A stretch of 64,000 bases of DNA from Cytophagales bacterium (GTDB taxonomy: Bacteria > Bacteroidota > Bacteroidia > Cytophagales > Spirosomataceae). The notes under the pieces are model-generated. The model was not told where the DNA came from, did no database searches, and saw only the letters and a list, made by a program, of their open reading frames with translations. Positions within the stretch are counted from its first letter, which is position 1. Each line of letters starts with the position of its first letter. The position numbers were made by a program, and so were the translations under genes. Positions 52,518 to 60,394 of the stretch are shown piece by piece. The stretch spans positions 1 to 64,000 of the forward strand of contig JAAFJP010000012.1 in the NCBI GenBank assembly GCA_013298125.1, given 5' to 3'.

Positions 52518-53732
52518 ATGAGTCAAACAGTTAATCAATCAAGACTTTTTCTGGGCAGTTGTTTTGCCCTTATCACAACCGCTTTTTCATTTAGTATTCG
52601 TGCAGGAATTTTGGCACAATTAGGTACTCAATTTCAATTAACTGGTGAACAGTTAGGTTGGATGAGTTCTATGTGGTTTTTTGGATTTCCTATTGCCATG
52701 ATTGTAGGAGGCTTAATTTACTATTCTGTCGGACCGAAAAAAATCATGCTTTTTGCTTTTGTTGCCCATGCTATCGGGATTTTAATGACCATTTTCGCAA
52801 CAGGGTACAGCACTTTGCTAATCTCTTCACTTTTGATTGGTTTAGGAAATGGTTGTACTGAGGCGGCTTGTAATCCCATGATTGCCGATACTTATTCAGG
52901 AGCTGACATGAACAAAATGTTAAATCGTTTTCATATGTGGTTTCCAGGCGGAATTGTTGTAGGGTCATTGATTTCAAAATTTATGACAGACACAGGAATG
53001 TCTTGGGAAGCACAAATTGGAATCATTTTAATTCCAACAATTATCTATTTCATTTTATTTTGGGGTCAAGCGTTTCCTCAACCAAAAGTAGAAGGAGCGG
53101 ACTCGATCAGTAATAATTTGAAAGCTATGGTTTCGCCATTATTCATTTTTATATTCTGTTGTATGGCACTCACGGCTATTTCAGAATTTGGACCTCAACA
53201 ATGGACAGGCTTGATTATGAGTAAAAGTGGTGCAAGTCCTATGCTAATTTTAGCTTTGGTAACGGGTACAATGGCAGTATGTAGATATTTTGCGGGTTCA
53301 ATTTATGCAGTTTTGGGTCAAACGGGGGTGCTTTTAGTTTCAGCGGTTTTAGCTACGGCGGGCATTTTGCTTTTTGCCACACAAACAGGTACGATGACTT
53401 ATGTAGCGGCTTTGTGCTTTGCATTTGGTGTTGCTTTGTTCTGGCCCACAATGCTTGGTTTTGTAGCTGAGAAAATGCCAAAAACAGGAGCATTTGGGTT
53501 ATCAATTATCGGTGGTGTAGGTATGTTCTCAACCGCTATTTTTCAACCAATCATTGGTGGATGGCTTGATGGTGAGAAAGCAACTGCCGCCGCAAACGGA
53601 CTAACTGGTGACTTGGCAGAACTTACTGCGGGTCAGGCAACCTTAGATAATATTGCTATCTTCCCAGGTATCTTGATTTTAGCTTTTGCAGGTTTATTTT
53701 TCTATATGCGTGGTCGTAAGATTGCAGTATAG
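52518..53732 (+). CDS. MFS transporter, sugar/nucleoside-type
   Basis: The 404-residue protein has 12 predicted helices. GILAQLGTQFQLTGEQLGWM and GLGNGCTEAACNPMIADTY resemble the FucP/NupG-like MFS branch seen beside Bacteroidota sugar-oxidation genes. The RFHMWFPGGIVVGSLI segment is also characteristic. It probably imports the substrate used by the divergently transcribed dehydrogenase and epimerase. A terminator follows 22 bp after the stop. Confidence 0.85.
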   Translation: MSQTVNQSRLFLGSCFALITTAFSFSIRAGILAQLGTQFQLTGEQLGWMSSMWFFGFPIAMIVGGLIYYSVGPKKIMLFAFVAHAIGILMTIFATGYSTLLISSLLIGLGNGCTEAACNPMIADTYSGADMNKMLNRFHMWFPGGIVVGSLISKFMTDTGMSWEAQIGIILIPTIIYFILFWGQAFPQPKVEGADSISNNLKAMVSPLFIFIFCCMALTAISEFGPQQWTGLIMSKSGASPMLILALVTGTMAVCRYFAGSIYAVLGQTGVLLVSAVLATAGILLFATQTGTMTYVAALCFAFGVALFWPTMLGFVAEKMPKTGAFGLSIIGGVGMFSTAIFQPIIGGWLDGEKATAAANGLTGDLAELTAGQATLDNIAIFPGILILAFAGLFFYMRGRKIAV

Positions 53733-53753
53733 ATTTAGAAATAAATTCTTCTC

Positions 53754-53788
53754 AAAAATCCTCACAAAATCAATTTGTGGGGATTTTT
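53754..53788 (+). terminator. Terminator after the MFS gene
   Basis: AAAAATCCTCACAAA and TTTGTGGGGATTTTT form a 15-bp stem (one G-T pair) with an ATCAA loop and a T-run. Confidence 0.88.
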
Positions 53789-53829
53789 GTTTCACTAAAC
53801 AAAACCCTACAAAATACAGTTAATACTAC

Positions 53830-54120
53830 ATGAAAACTGAACAACCACAACTCTCCGAACAGGACATAGACCGCATTATCGAAATGGCATGGGAAGACCG
53901 CACTCCCTTTGATGCCATCACTGCCCAATTTGAATTAAAAGAACAAGAAGTTATCGAATTGATGCGTAAGGAAATGAAGCCTTCATCCTTCCGTATGTGG
54001 CGAGCAAGAGTACAGGGGCGTGCCACAAAACACCGTGCAAAAAGTGAAGTAGATGATGCTCGTTTCAAATGTACACTACAAAAGAAAATTTCGTTGAATA
54101 AGATTTCTAAACGAAAATAA
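53830..54120 (+). CDS. TIGR03643/DUF2805 small basic protein
   Basis: The 96-residue protein contains IDRIIEMAWEDRTPFDAI and MRKEMKPSSFRMWRARVQGR with TKHRAK, the full signature of TIGR03643 proteins. The first half looks like a helix-turn-helix, so nucleic acid binding is possible. The C-terminus is Lys/Arg-rich. Function is unknown; it is monocistronic. Confidence 0.88.
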   Translation: MKTEQPQLSEQDIDRIIEMAWEDRTPFDAITAQFELKEQEVIELMRKEMKPSSFRMWRARVQGRATKHRAKSEVDDARFKCTLQKKISLNKISKRK

Positions 54121-54519
54121 CCTTTTCTACAAAATAATATTTTGTACTCTTCATTTTTGAATCTTCAAAATAATTTCGTTTTAACAGAATATTCTACTAA
54201 ATTCTGTTAAAAATGACCGCTTAATAAAAATATTATTTTCCCATATCGCATTTTCGTAAAATTTCTTAGAATATTTCAAAGAAAGTATTTAGCTTTGCTT
54301 CAAATTCCTATCCCACCACTATTACCAATCATTAAATCGTATTATCCAAAAAATTATTGACCACGTGATTAGTAGGCAGTATTTAGTATGCAGTAACAAA
54401 AAAATCTCATACCTTTTTTGTAATGAGTCAATTAGCAAATATTTTTGTTTACTGCCTACTGCAAGCTAATTTTTACTGAATACTTAAATGTGGTTGCAAA
54501 ATTCTAAACATTCAAAAAA
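54121..54519. other. 399-bp non-coding gap with a GTAGGCAGTA inverted repeat
   Basis: AGTAGGCAGTATTTAGTATG (54371) has inverted partners TTACTGCCTACTGC (about 54449) and TTACTGAATAC (about 54473). A TAGCTTTG at 54290-54297 matches the -7 consensus but lies over 200 bp from the Lrp gene. Nothing else is recognisable. Confidence 0.5.
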
Positions 54520-54987
54520 ATGAGTATCAAATTGGATCAAATTGACCATAAAGTATTGGAGATTTTACAGCAAAATGCCAAAATCACGAATGCACAATTA
54601 TCAAAAGAAATAGGTCTATCGCCCGCCCCGACTTTGGAAAGGGTCAAAAAATTAGAAACTTCGGGAATTATTGAGAGTTACCACGCACAATTGAACCGTG
54701 ATAAAGTAGGTTTGGGCGTAACGACTTTCGTAACAATTACCCTAACTGGACACAAAAAACAAGTAACCGAATCATTCGTTTCACAGGTGAATTTAATTCC
54801 AGAAGTTATTGAATGTCACCATGTTACGGGTTCAGGAGATTTCCTTTTGAAGATAATAGCTAAGGATATTTCGTCTTACCAGAAATTGATGTTGGAGAAA
54901 ATTAACGAAATAGAAGAAGTAGCTGGAACGCAAACGATGGTTATTCTCTCGACTTTTAAAGAGAGTAAAGTTTTGCCAATTCCTTGA
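54520..54987 (+). CDS. Lrp/AsnC-family transcriptional regulator
   Basis: The 155-residue protein has an N-terminal winged helix (LDQIDHKVLEILQQNAKITN and LSKEIGLSPAPTLERVKKLE). The C-terminal RAM domain contains ECHHVTGSGDFLLKIIAKDI, the amino-acid sensing fold. It probably regulates amino acid metabolism genes elsewhere; neighbours give no target. It is a single gene ended by a strong palindrome. Confidence 0.93.
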   Translation: MSIKLDQIDHKVLEILQQNAKITNAQLSKEIGLSPAPTLERVKKLETSGIIESYHAQLNRDKVGLGVTTFVTITLTGHKKQVTESFVSQVNLIPEVIECHHVTGSGDFLLKIIAKDISSYQKLMLEKINEIEEVAGTQTMVILSTFKESKVLPIP

Positions 54988-55000
54988 TAAGTCTTAGAAC

Positions 55001-55084
55001 CTCACCCCCAGCCCCTCTCCGATGGAGAGGGGAGAATTCTTCCGCTTTTTCTCCCCTCTCCATCGGAGAGGGGCTGGGAGTGAG
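55001..55084. repeat. Intergenic CCCCTCTCC palindrome (full copy)
   Basis: Left arm CTCACCCCCAGCCCCTCTCC (55001) and right arm GGAGAGGGGCTGGGAGTGAG (ending 55084) flank nested GATGGAGAGGGGAGA / TCTCCCCTCTCCATC arms. This is the complete extragenic version of the repeats found in frame at 14225-14266 and 15785-15838. Confidence 0.85.
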
Positions 55085-55118
55085 ATTCTGCGGATTATTT
55101 GGCTTAAAGTATAATTCC

Positions 55119-55982
55119 TCACAAACCCTCCAAAATCGCCTTTTTAATCAATTGTGGATGAGACCATGGCACAAAATGGTTCATTGTATCAATTCTGACA
55201 ATCTTTAAACCTTTCGCATTCACTAACATCTTCTCTGCAAAATCAGCGTTTTGGGGGCTTACCAAAAAATCTTTCCCGCCTTGAATCACGGTAACGGGCT
55301 GATGAATATTCTTCCACAGAGGTATCATTTTTTCTAATTCGGGTTTCAAATAAAGGATTTCGTGATTGGAAGCTCTGAAACTCGCAGGAATCAAAATACG
55401 GATTGGCATAAAGTCCATTGGAATTCTAAACCACTTTTCGTTAGGCTCTAAATCTGGGGCGATTGAACCCGCCACAATTATCAGATTATCAATCAGTTCT
55501 GGATAGTCCATCGCCATTCTTGCTATCATCGGACCACCCAACGAATGCCCGATAAGGATGATTTTTTTGCCTGACTTTTTGTATTTTGCTACAATGGGTT
55601 TCAATAATTCTGATTGTACCACTAAGGATTTTTCTCCATTGCCAAAGTCCGATTCTCCGAAGCCAATTCTATCCACAGCTACCATTTTAACCTTTTTCAG
55701 AAGAACTGTATCTTTCATAAAATCAATAAACCCTCCCCACGACCCTGGTGAGCCATGTACGAAAAAAGCTACTGGTAGAGAATCTGAGCCTATTTCTGCA
55801 TAATTCATCTTAGTACCCTGTACTTCTATTTGGTGTTGAGTGGGCTTCGTTGAATACCCCATAAACTTCTTATCAATCTCTTTTTGGCTCACTTTGAAGG
55901 TAAGACAAGATGAAAGAATTTGGGAAATGACAAATAGAATTATGTATCCGATTAGTAGCCGTTTGGAGTATTTTATGAACAT
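55119..55982 (-). CDS. Alpha/beta-hydrolase lipoprotein
   Basis: The 287-residue protein has a signal/lipobox region QILSSC (Cys at about residue 26), so it is probably lipid-anchored. The hydrolase core contains the oxyanion HGSPGSWGGF and the nucleophile motif GHSLGGPM. The acid is probably in IQGGKDFLVSP, and the His is in DTMNHFVPW. Substrates of such enzymes are lipids or small esters. It is monocistronic on the minus strand with palindromic DNA on both sides. Confidence 0.85.
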   Translation of the reverse strand: MFIKYSKRLLIGYIILFVISQILSSCLTFKVSQKEIDKKFMGYSTKPTQHQIEVQGTKMNYAEIGSDSLPVAFFVHGSPGSWGGFIDFMKDTVLLKKVKMVAVDRIGFGESDFGNGEKSLVVQSELLKPIVAKYKKSGKKIILIGHSLGGPMIARMAMDYPELIDNLIIVAGSIAPDLEPNEKWFRIPMDFMPIRILIPASFRASNHEILYLKPELEKMIPLWKNIHQPVTVIQGGKDFLVSPQNADFAEKMLVNAKGLKIVRIDTMNHFVPWSHPQLIKKAILEGL

Positions 55983-56265
55983 GGGTTTTGGGGATTGAGT
56001 ACTGGGTAATTGGGGATTAGGTAATTAGGTGATTGGGTAATTAGGATTTGATAGTTATTCCTAATTGAACTGGTTAAGTTGTACTCATCAATAACCCTCC
56101 CAAGGGTTCAAAACCCTTGGGAGGGTTAGCTTATAAAATCCTACTTGGAAAATAACCTAATTAACCAGTTCACCTAATCCCTAAACAAAAAGCCCTGCAA
56201 ATTATACAAATATCTGCAAGGCTTTGTTTAAAAAATGTATGATAGATTACCTTTTGGGTTTATTT
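55983..56265. repeat. Tandem GGTAATTAGG words and a nested palindrome
   Basis: Words GGGTAATTGGGGATTAGG / GGTAATTAGGTGATT repeat at 56004-56045. A nested element follows. Outer arms TGAACTGGTTAA (56066-56077) and TTAACCAGTTCA (56161-56172) surround a 35-bp inner palindrome (56093-56127) of AACCCTCCCAAGGGTT type. The short word CCTAAT flanks the outer arms on both sides. The nested layout resembles the elements at 13.5 and 62.2 kb. A further weak hairpin of AAGCCCTGCA/TGCAAGGCTT type lies at about 56189-56224. Confidence 0.65.
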
Positions 56266-56266
56266 T

Positions 56267-56327
56267 TTCGTAACACAGACTTTAGTCTGTACGTTCAATT
56301 TACAGACTAAAGTCTGTGTTACGAAAA
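56267..56327 (-). terminator. CGTAACACAGACT palindrome at the end of the DUF4139 gene
   Basis: Arms CGTAACACAGACTTTAGTCT and AGACTAAAGTCTGTGTTACG flank a short loop, immediately after the minus-strand stop (56329-56331), with T-runs outside. It can act as the gene's terminator and belongs to the palindrome theme. Confidence 0.7.
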
Positions 56328-56328
56328 C

Positions 56329-57948
56329 TCAGTCCAAATTCAACAACATCCCCTTTGGAGATTTCACTGTGAATTTATGTTTCAGTTTCTTGTCCTTATT
56401 CGGTTCTAATTTAAGTCTCCAAGTGATTTTGCCCGTTTCTTTATTAATTTCCGCTTCTTCAGCTTCTTGGTCATCTACTTCAATTTCCTTGGCTTTTGAG
56501 ATTGGGAATTGGTCTTCAATGGTTAAATTAATTGCCTGACGTTTGGTGTTTCTGACCACAATTTCATACCCTCGACTATCGACTTTATTACTTCCCAACG
56601 ACTGTTTTTTTCTAAAATCTGTTCTTTTATTTCTCGTAACGACTACACCCTTATCCCTTCCCAAGGAAATACTGAGCGTATCTTGATTATTGACATTTAA
56701 GTACGAATCGCCCAAATAAGTATCTTCAAAATACAACTTCATCGTACCTGCCATGAGGTCATACTGTTCCCAATCCACGATTTTGGCGGTCAAAAAGGCA
56801 TCTTTGTCGTATTTTGGAGCAACATAATACTCGTAAGTCGCTGGGATTTCGAGTGGTTTTAATTCTACTTGGAAGTTCTCAGAGCCTGTTTTTATCGTGT
56901 AAGGTTGAGGGAGGTCGAAGGATTTTGCAGTTTGTTGGTAGTTGGTTTGAACAACTCCATAACCATCGTCAGCTCCAAGATTTCCAGCCCATCCTGCGGT
57001 TTTTTCAACTTCACTTAATTTAATATTTGAATCAACATCAATTCTATTATTCATTCTTGCTCTATTTTGTAATGCCTGTTGCTGAACAGCTATTTGTTCC
57101 TTCAAAAACCACGTATATAACACAGGAGGTACACCTTGTTTCTGAGGCTCACCCGTAGAAAGCGATAATTTCACATCCTTCCAATCTTCGCCAGAATTTT
57201 GATTAATATTTGCCTTGAAAGTCAGATTGAGGGGCTTTGAAATGTCTTTTACTCGCAAATCATACGAAGGAGTCCAATTGGTATTTGCCACAAAATAGCT
57301 CAACGTAAAATTGACATTGGTAGGATTATTCGACAAAACCGTAACCACAACCACCGAAGTTTCTTCGCCACGATTACCCGTAATTTGAGCAATTTGATTG
57401 GTAATTTTCAAGGCTTCAATCTCGGCTTTTTTAATGATTTTGTCTAATTCCAATTGTTTCGCCAAAACTTCCGTCATTCTAAGTCGCTGAAAATCAACTG
57501 ATTCTTTCAAATCCATTGCCTTCAAACCCGTATTTTGTCCAACGATTAATTGGTTTTTAATCAGCATTTCTTCCTCACGTTTATAGACAGTCAAGAGGCT
57601 TTTGTCCATCGCAATTTTATCTTGAATTGTCTCTCGTTGATTTTCCAATTTTGTGATTTCAGCAATGGAAGGTTTTGCTCCCAAAAAGTCCTTTTCGTGC
57701 GTAACTGACTGAATAGCAACGTCTCCCTCCGATTTTACTTGGATAGAATTTACGTCCAAATCGGGCGTAATGCGGTTGAATCTAATTTCAGTTTTACCCG
57801 AAGCAACAGCCACCCTCGCCGACCTCATAACCGAAGCCCCCGAAAGAAAAACCGTAACTTTTTCAATTTTAGAATCCGCCAATTGTTCTTTGACGGCTTG
57901 CCCGAATGTGAAATTTGTGATTAGGCAAAGGAGAATGATTTTTTTCAT
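56329..57948 (-). CDS. DUF4139 / mucoidy-inhibitor MuiA-family protein
   Basis: The 539-residue protein has a signal peptide ending near TFGQ (residue 17). The N-terminal DUF4140 domain contains IEKVTVFLSGASVMRSARV. A coiled coil (about 95-190) follows. The DUF4139 beta domain (about 215-530) contains NTNWTPSYDLRVKDISKP, SGEDWKDVKLSLSTG and RLKLEPNKDKKLKHKFTV. It is a periplasmic protein; the molecular role of the family is unsettled. The hairpin at 56267-56327 ends the transcript. Confidence 0.9.
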   Translation of the reverse strand: MKKIILLCLITNFTFGQAVKEQLADSKIEKVTVFLSGASVMRSARVAVASGKTEIRFNRITPDLDVNSIQVKSEGDVAIQSVTHEKDFLGAKPSIAEITKLENQRETIQDKIAMDKSLLTVYKREEEMLIKNQLIVGQNTGLKAMDLKESVDFQRLRMTEVLAKQLELDKIIKKAEIEALKITNQIAQITGNRGEETSVVVVTVLSNNPTNVNFTLSYFVANTNWTPSYDLRVKDISKPLNLTFKANINQNSGEDWKDVKLSLSTGEPQKQGVPPVLYTWFLKEQIAVQQQALQNRARMNNRIDVDSNIKLSEVEKTAGWAGNLGADDGYGVVQTNYQQTAKSFDLPQPYTIKTGSENFQVELKPLEIPATYEYYVAPKYDKDAFLTAKIVDWEQYDLMAGTMKLYFEDTYLGDSYLNVNNQDTLSISLGRDKGVVVTRNKRTDFRKKQSLGSNKVDSRGYEIVVRNTKRQAINLTIEDQFPISKAKEIEVDDQEAEEAEINKETGKITWRLKLEPNKDKKLKHKFTVKSPKGMLLNLD

Positions 57949-58053
57949 GTTTTTTGTGATGTTTTTATTAGGAGATGCACAAAGAACGTAGATTCCATAA
58001 AATATTTGATTATTTTACAAAAAATTAAACCGTAATAAAAACATTGACTTTTG

Positions 58054-58061
58054 TAACTTTG
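58054..58061 (+). promoter_or_regulatory. Candidate -7 element for the PARIS-like defence pair
   Basis: TAACTTTG fits TAnnTTTG and ends 20 bp before the ATG. No good -33 TTG is found at standard spacing, so the call is tentative. Confidence 0.4.
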
Positions 58062-58081
58062 TACTAAATACTGTTTTAAAC

Positions 58082-59020
58082 ATGGATAAAAATAGAATAA
58101 TTAAAAACTTTTCCATAAAAGGGCTTTTTGGAACGACTGATGTATCAATTCCATTTGAAGATAAAGTAAAAATCTTAATCGGAGAAAATGGACTTGGTAA
58201 AACCCAAGTTCTAAATATGGTGTATTATACCCTCACCAAAAAATTTGATAAGTTAGCGGAATATACATTTGATTCGATACTTATTGAATTTGCTGATAAT
58301 GAGAAAATTCATATTAGTAAATCGGATCTTGATATGTTACTTTTCGAACATCCAGTTGTAAAAGAAGTTGTCAAGAGAATTGGTGCGAAACAATTTTTAG
58401 AATTGAGAAATTCGGTTGGACACTTAAACTTAAAAGATATATCATTTGAATTAAGAAGAAATGCCACTTTTCGCAGGAAATTTGATAGTTTACCTGTCTC
58501 TACGGGATTGCTTATTGAAGCTATGGAAGTTTTTGCTCATGGTAAGCAAGATGATTTGTTTTCTCAAATACCAAGGGAAAACCAACGTACAATTGACAAA
58601 CATATTGGGGAGTATCAAATTTTATATTTCCCAACTTATCGTCGTGTTGAAGAGGACTTACGGAATTTAGGCTATGATGAAGAACAATTTAATATTGATA
58701 GGGGAGATACAAGATTAATCAATTTTGGAATGGACGATGTAGATAGAAAATTTTATGACCTTACCAAGAGCATTGAAAGACTTTCTACGGAAGGATTATC
58801 AAATATATCTGGTGAAATTTTAAGTCAATTGGTTGAAGATGGAATGCCTGAAATGGAGGAAGGTTTTTTGTCAAATATTGAAAAGAAGGATATAGAAATC
58901 ATTTTTGCAAGGGCGGGAAATAAGATAAAATCAGAACAAAAAGATAGAATAAAGGGTATTGTTGAAACTGGAAAAATACAAGAGAAGGATAAGTTTTGCT
59001 TTATTTTCTTCAAAAATTAA
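58082..59020 (+). CDS. ariA: PARIS-like AAA_15 ATPase, N-terminal part (frameshifted)
   Basis: This 312-residue frame holds the first two-thirds of an SMC/ABC-like AAA_15 ATPase. Walker A is GENGLGKT (34-41), followed by a helical insertion. It ends abruptly after QEKDKFCFIFFKN. The rest of the ATPase, with signature and Walker B, continues in the -1 frame from about 58996. Adding one A to the five-A run before the stop would give FFKKLINIYDQQ and a 463-residue whole protein. With the DUF4435 gene downstream it matches the PARIS anti-phage system, where AriA senses phage anti-restriction proteins. The break may be a real mutation or a sequence error. Confidence 0.7.
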   Translation: MDKNRIIKNFSIKGLFGTTDVSIPFEDKVKILIGENGLGKTQVLNMVYYTLTKKFDKLAEYTFDSILIEFADNEKIHISKSDLDMLLFEHPVVKEVVKRIGAKQFLELRNSVGHLNLKDISFELRRNATFRRKFDSLPVSTGLLIEAMEVFAHGKQDDLFSQIPRENQRTIDKHIGEYQILYFPTYRRVEEDLRNLGYDEEQFNIDRGDTRLINFGMDDVDRKFYDLTKSIERLSTEGLSNISGEILSQLVEDGMPEMEEGFLSNIEKKDIEIIFARAGNKIKSEQKDRIKGIVETGKIQEKDKFCFIFFKN

Positions 59021-59472
59021 TTAATATCTATGACCAACAAAGAGAGTTAGATAGTTCCATTAAAATTTTCAGAGACATTTGTAATAAATACCTTGTAAAT
59101 AAAGAGGTTGTTTATGATGAGAGTAGCATTGAAATTTACATCAGACTGAATGACAGCCCTGATAAACTTCAATTGAATAAACTTTCATCAGGTGAAAAGC
59201 AAATAATTTCAATTTTCTCAAAGATTTATCTTGCACCGTCTGATTGTAACTTTATTGTACTTTTTGATGAACCAGAATTATCGTTGTCGATTTTTTGGCA
59301 AAGAGAGTTACTTCCCGATATTTTTAATTCGGGGAAATGCCAGTTTTTGTTAGCGGTAACTCATTCTCCGTTCATTTTTGAAAATAGTCTTGATAAATAC
59401 GCTATTGAATTAAGCCAATACATAAAACCAAATCCTCAACCTATTAAAGAACCTATGTTTTATGACCGTTGA
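58996..59472 (+). CDS. ariA: PARIS-like AAA_15 ATPase, C-terminal part (frameshifted)
   Basis: This 158-residue frame carries the missing half of the ATPase. LNKLSSGEKQIISIFSKIYL is the ABC-type signature, FIVLFDEPELSLSIFWQREL is Walker B with D-loop, and FLLAVTHSPFIFEN holds the switch His. The nominal TTG start lies inside the upstream frame and is probably not used; the segment belongs to one gene with 58082-59020. Its 3' end overlaps the DUF4435 gene by 11 bp, so the two partners are translationally coupled. Confidence 0.7.
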   Translation: MLYFLQKLINIYDQQRELDSSIKIFRDICNKYLVNKEVVYDESSIEIYIRLNDSPDKLQLNKLSSGEKQIISIFSKIYLAPSDCNFIVLFDEPELSLSIFWQRELLPDIFNSGKCQFLLAVTHSPFIFENSLDKYAIELSQYIKPNPQPIKEPMFYDR

Positions 59473-60361
59473 ACAATTACGTAAAGCACGAGAAGAATCA
59501 GCAAACGTTGCCTATTTGACATTTACAAGGCATATTACGCAGGACAAAATAGGATTATTTTGCTTTTTTGAAGGGAAAGATAGCCCATATTATTATCCAA
59601 GAATAAAAGAAAAATTTAGTGGCAATTACTATCCAATAAGCTGTTCTGGAAAAAACAAAGTTCTTAAAGTCTATGAACTCATAGATGGTCATAGAGAATA
59701 TGATATTTACAGAAAAGCGTTTTTTGTAGATAGAGATTTTGATTTCCCATTGTTGAATCCTAAAATCTATGAAACACCTTGTTACTCAATAGAAAATCTA
59801 TACACCAGTAGCAACGTTTTCAAAGAGATATTAAAGAGTGAATTTAGCTTTGCTGAAACAGATGAAGATTTCCTACGTTGTTTGCAAGTTTATACTGACT
59901 TACAAAAAGATTTCCATGAAGCAATAACCCTTTTTAACGCTTGGTATGCCTGCCTTATCTATCTAAGAAATACAACCCAACAGCAAACAGGAGTACATTT
60001 AGAAGATAGTTTCCCCAGAGAGTTTATTACTATTTCACTTGCGGGAATTATGATCAAATACGATATTTTAGCAATAAAAGCTAAATATCCAAATGCTTTG
60101 GATGTAGCTGATGATGTACTTCAACAAAAAATAGGGGATTTTAATACTCAAAATAAAGGGCAGGTTTTTAGAGGTAAATATGAACTTGATTTTATGCTCA
60201 AAATGATAAATTGTTTGATAGAAGATTCTAAAACGACAAAAGCATTTATTTCAAAACCAATAAAGTACAATACAACAAATACACAAGCTATTTCTCAATT
60301 TTCCCAATATGCGGAAACACCTACTGAGTTGACAGAATATCTAAAAAAAGTCATAAACTAA
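59462..60361 (+). CDS. ariB: DUF4435 (TOPRIM-like) effector of a PARIS-like defence system
   Basis: The 299-residue protein has the DUF4435 signature. LFCFFEGKDSPYYYPRI places an acidic Glu37, FFVDRDFDFPL gives the DxD pair (Asp92, Asp94), and TPCYSIENLY gives Glu111. These residues match a TOPRIM-type metal site. In PARIS, AriB is held by the AriA ATPase and released on detecting phage anti-restriction proteins such as Ocr. It then causes abortive infection; published work points to tRNA cleavage. It begins inside the end of the ATPase gene. The identification rests on domain pairing and order. Confidence 0.72.
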   Translation: MTVEQLRKAREESANVAYLTFTRHITQDKIGLFCFFEGKDSPYYYPRIKEKFSGNYYPISCSGKNKVLKVYELIDGHREYDIYRKAFFVDRDFDFPLLNPKIYETPCYSIENLYTSSNVFKEILKSEFSFAETDEDFLRCLQVYTDLQKDFHEAITLFNAWYACLIYLRNTTQQQTGVHLEDSFPREFITISLAGIMIKYDILAIKAKYPNALDVADDVLQQKIGDFNTQNKGQVFRGKYELDFMLKMINCLIEDSKTTKAFISKPIKYNTTNTQAISQFSQYAETPTELTEYLKKVIN

Positions 60362-60394
60362 AAGGAGTAAATAGTAATAACGAGTAACCGAATC

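Noticed and set aside
54984-55208. Open frame of 74 codons after the Lrp gene
   Set aside because: It is made of the CCCCTCTCC palindrome and overlaps the opposite hydrolase gene; no start signal or homology-like pattern.
58990-59020. Programmed -1 ribosomal frameshift in the ATPase gene
   Set aside because: The direction fits, but no XXXYYYZ heptamer is in the zero frame and no clear stimulatory hairpin follows; a one-base deletion in the A-run explains it more simply.
60362-60394. T-box or other riboswitch before glnS
   Set aside because: The gap is only 33 bp and shows no structure.
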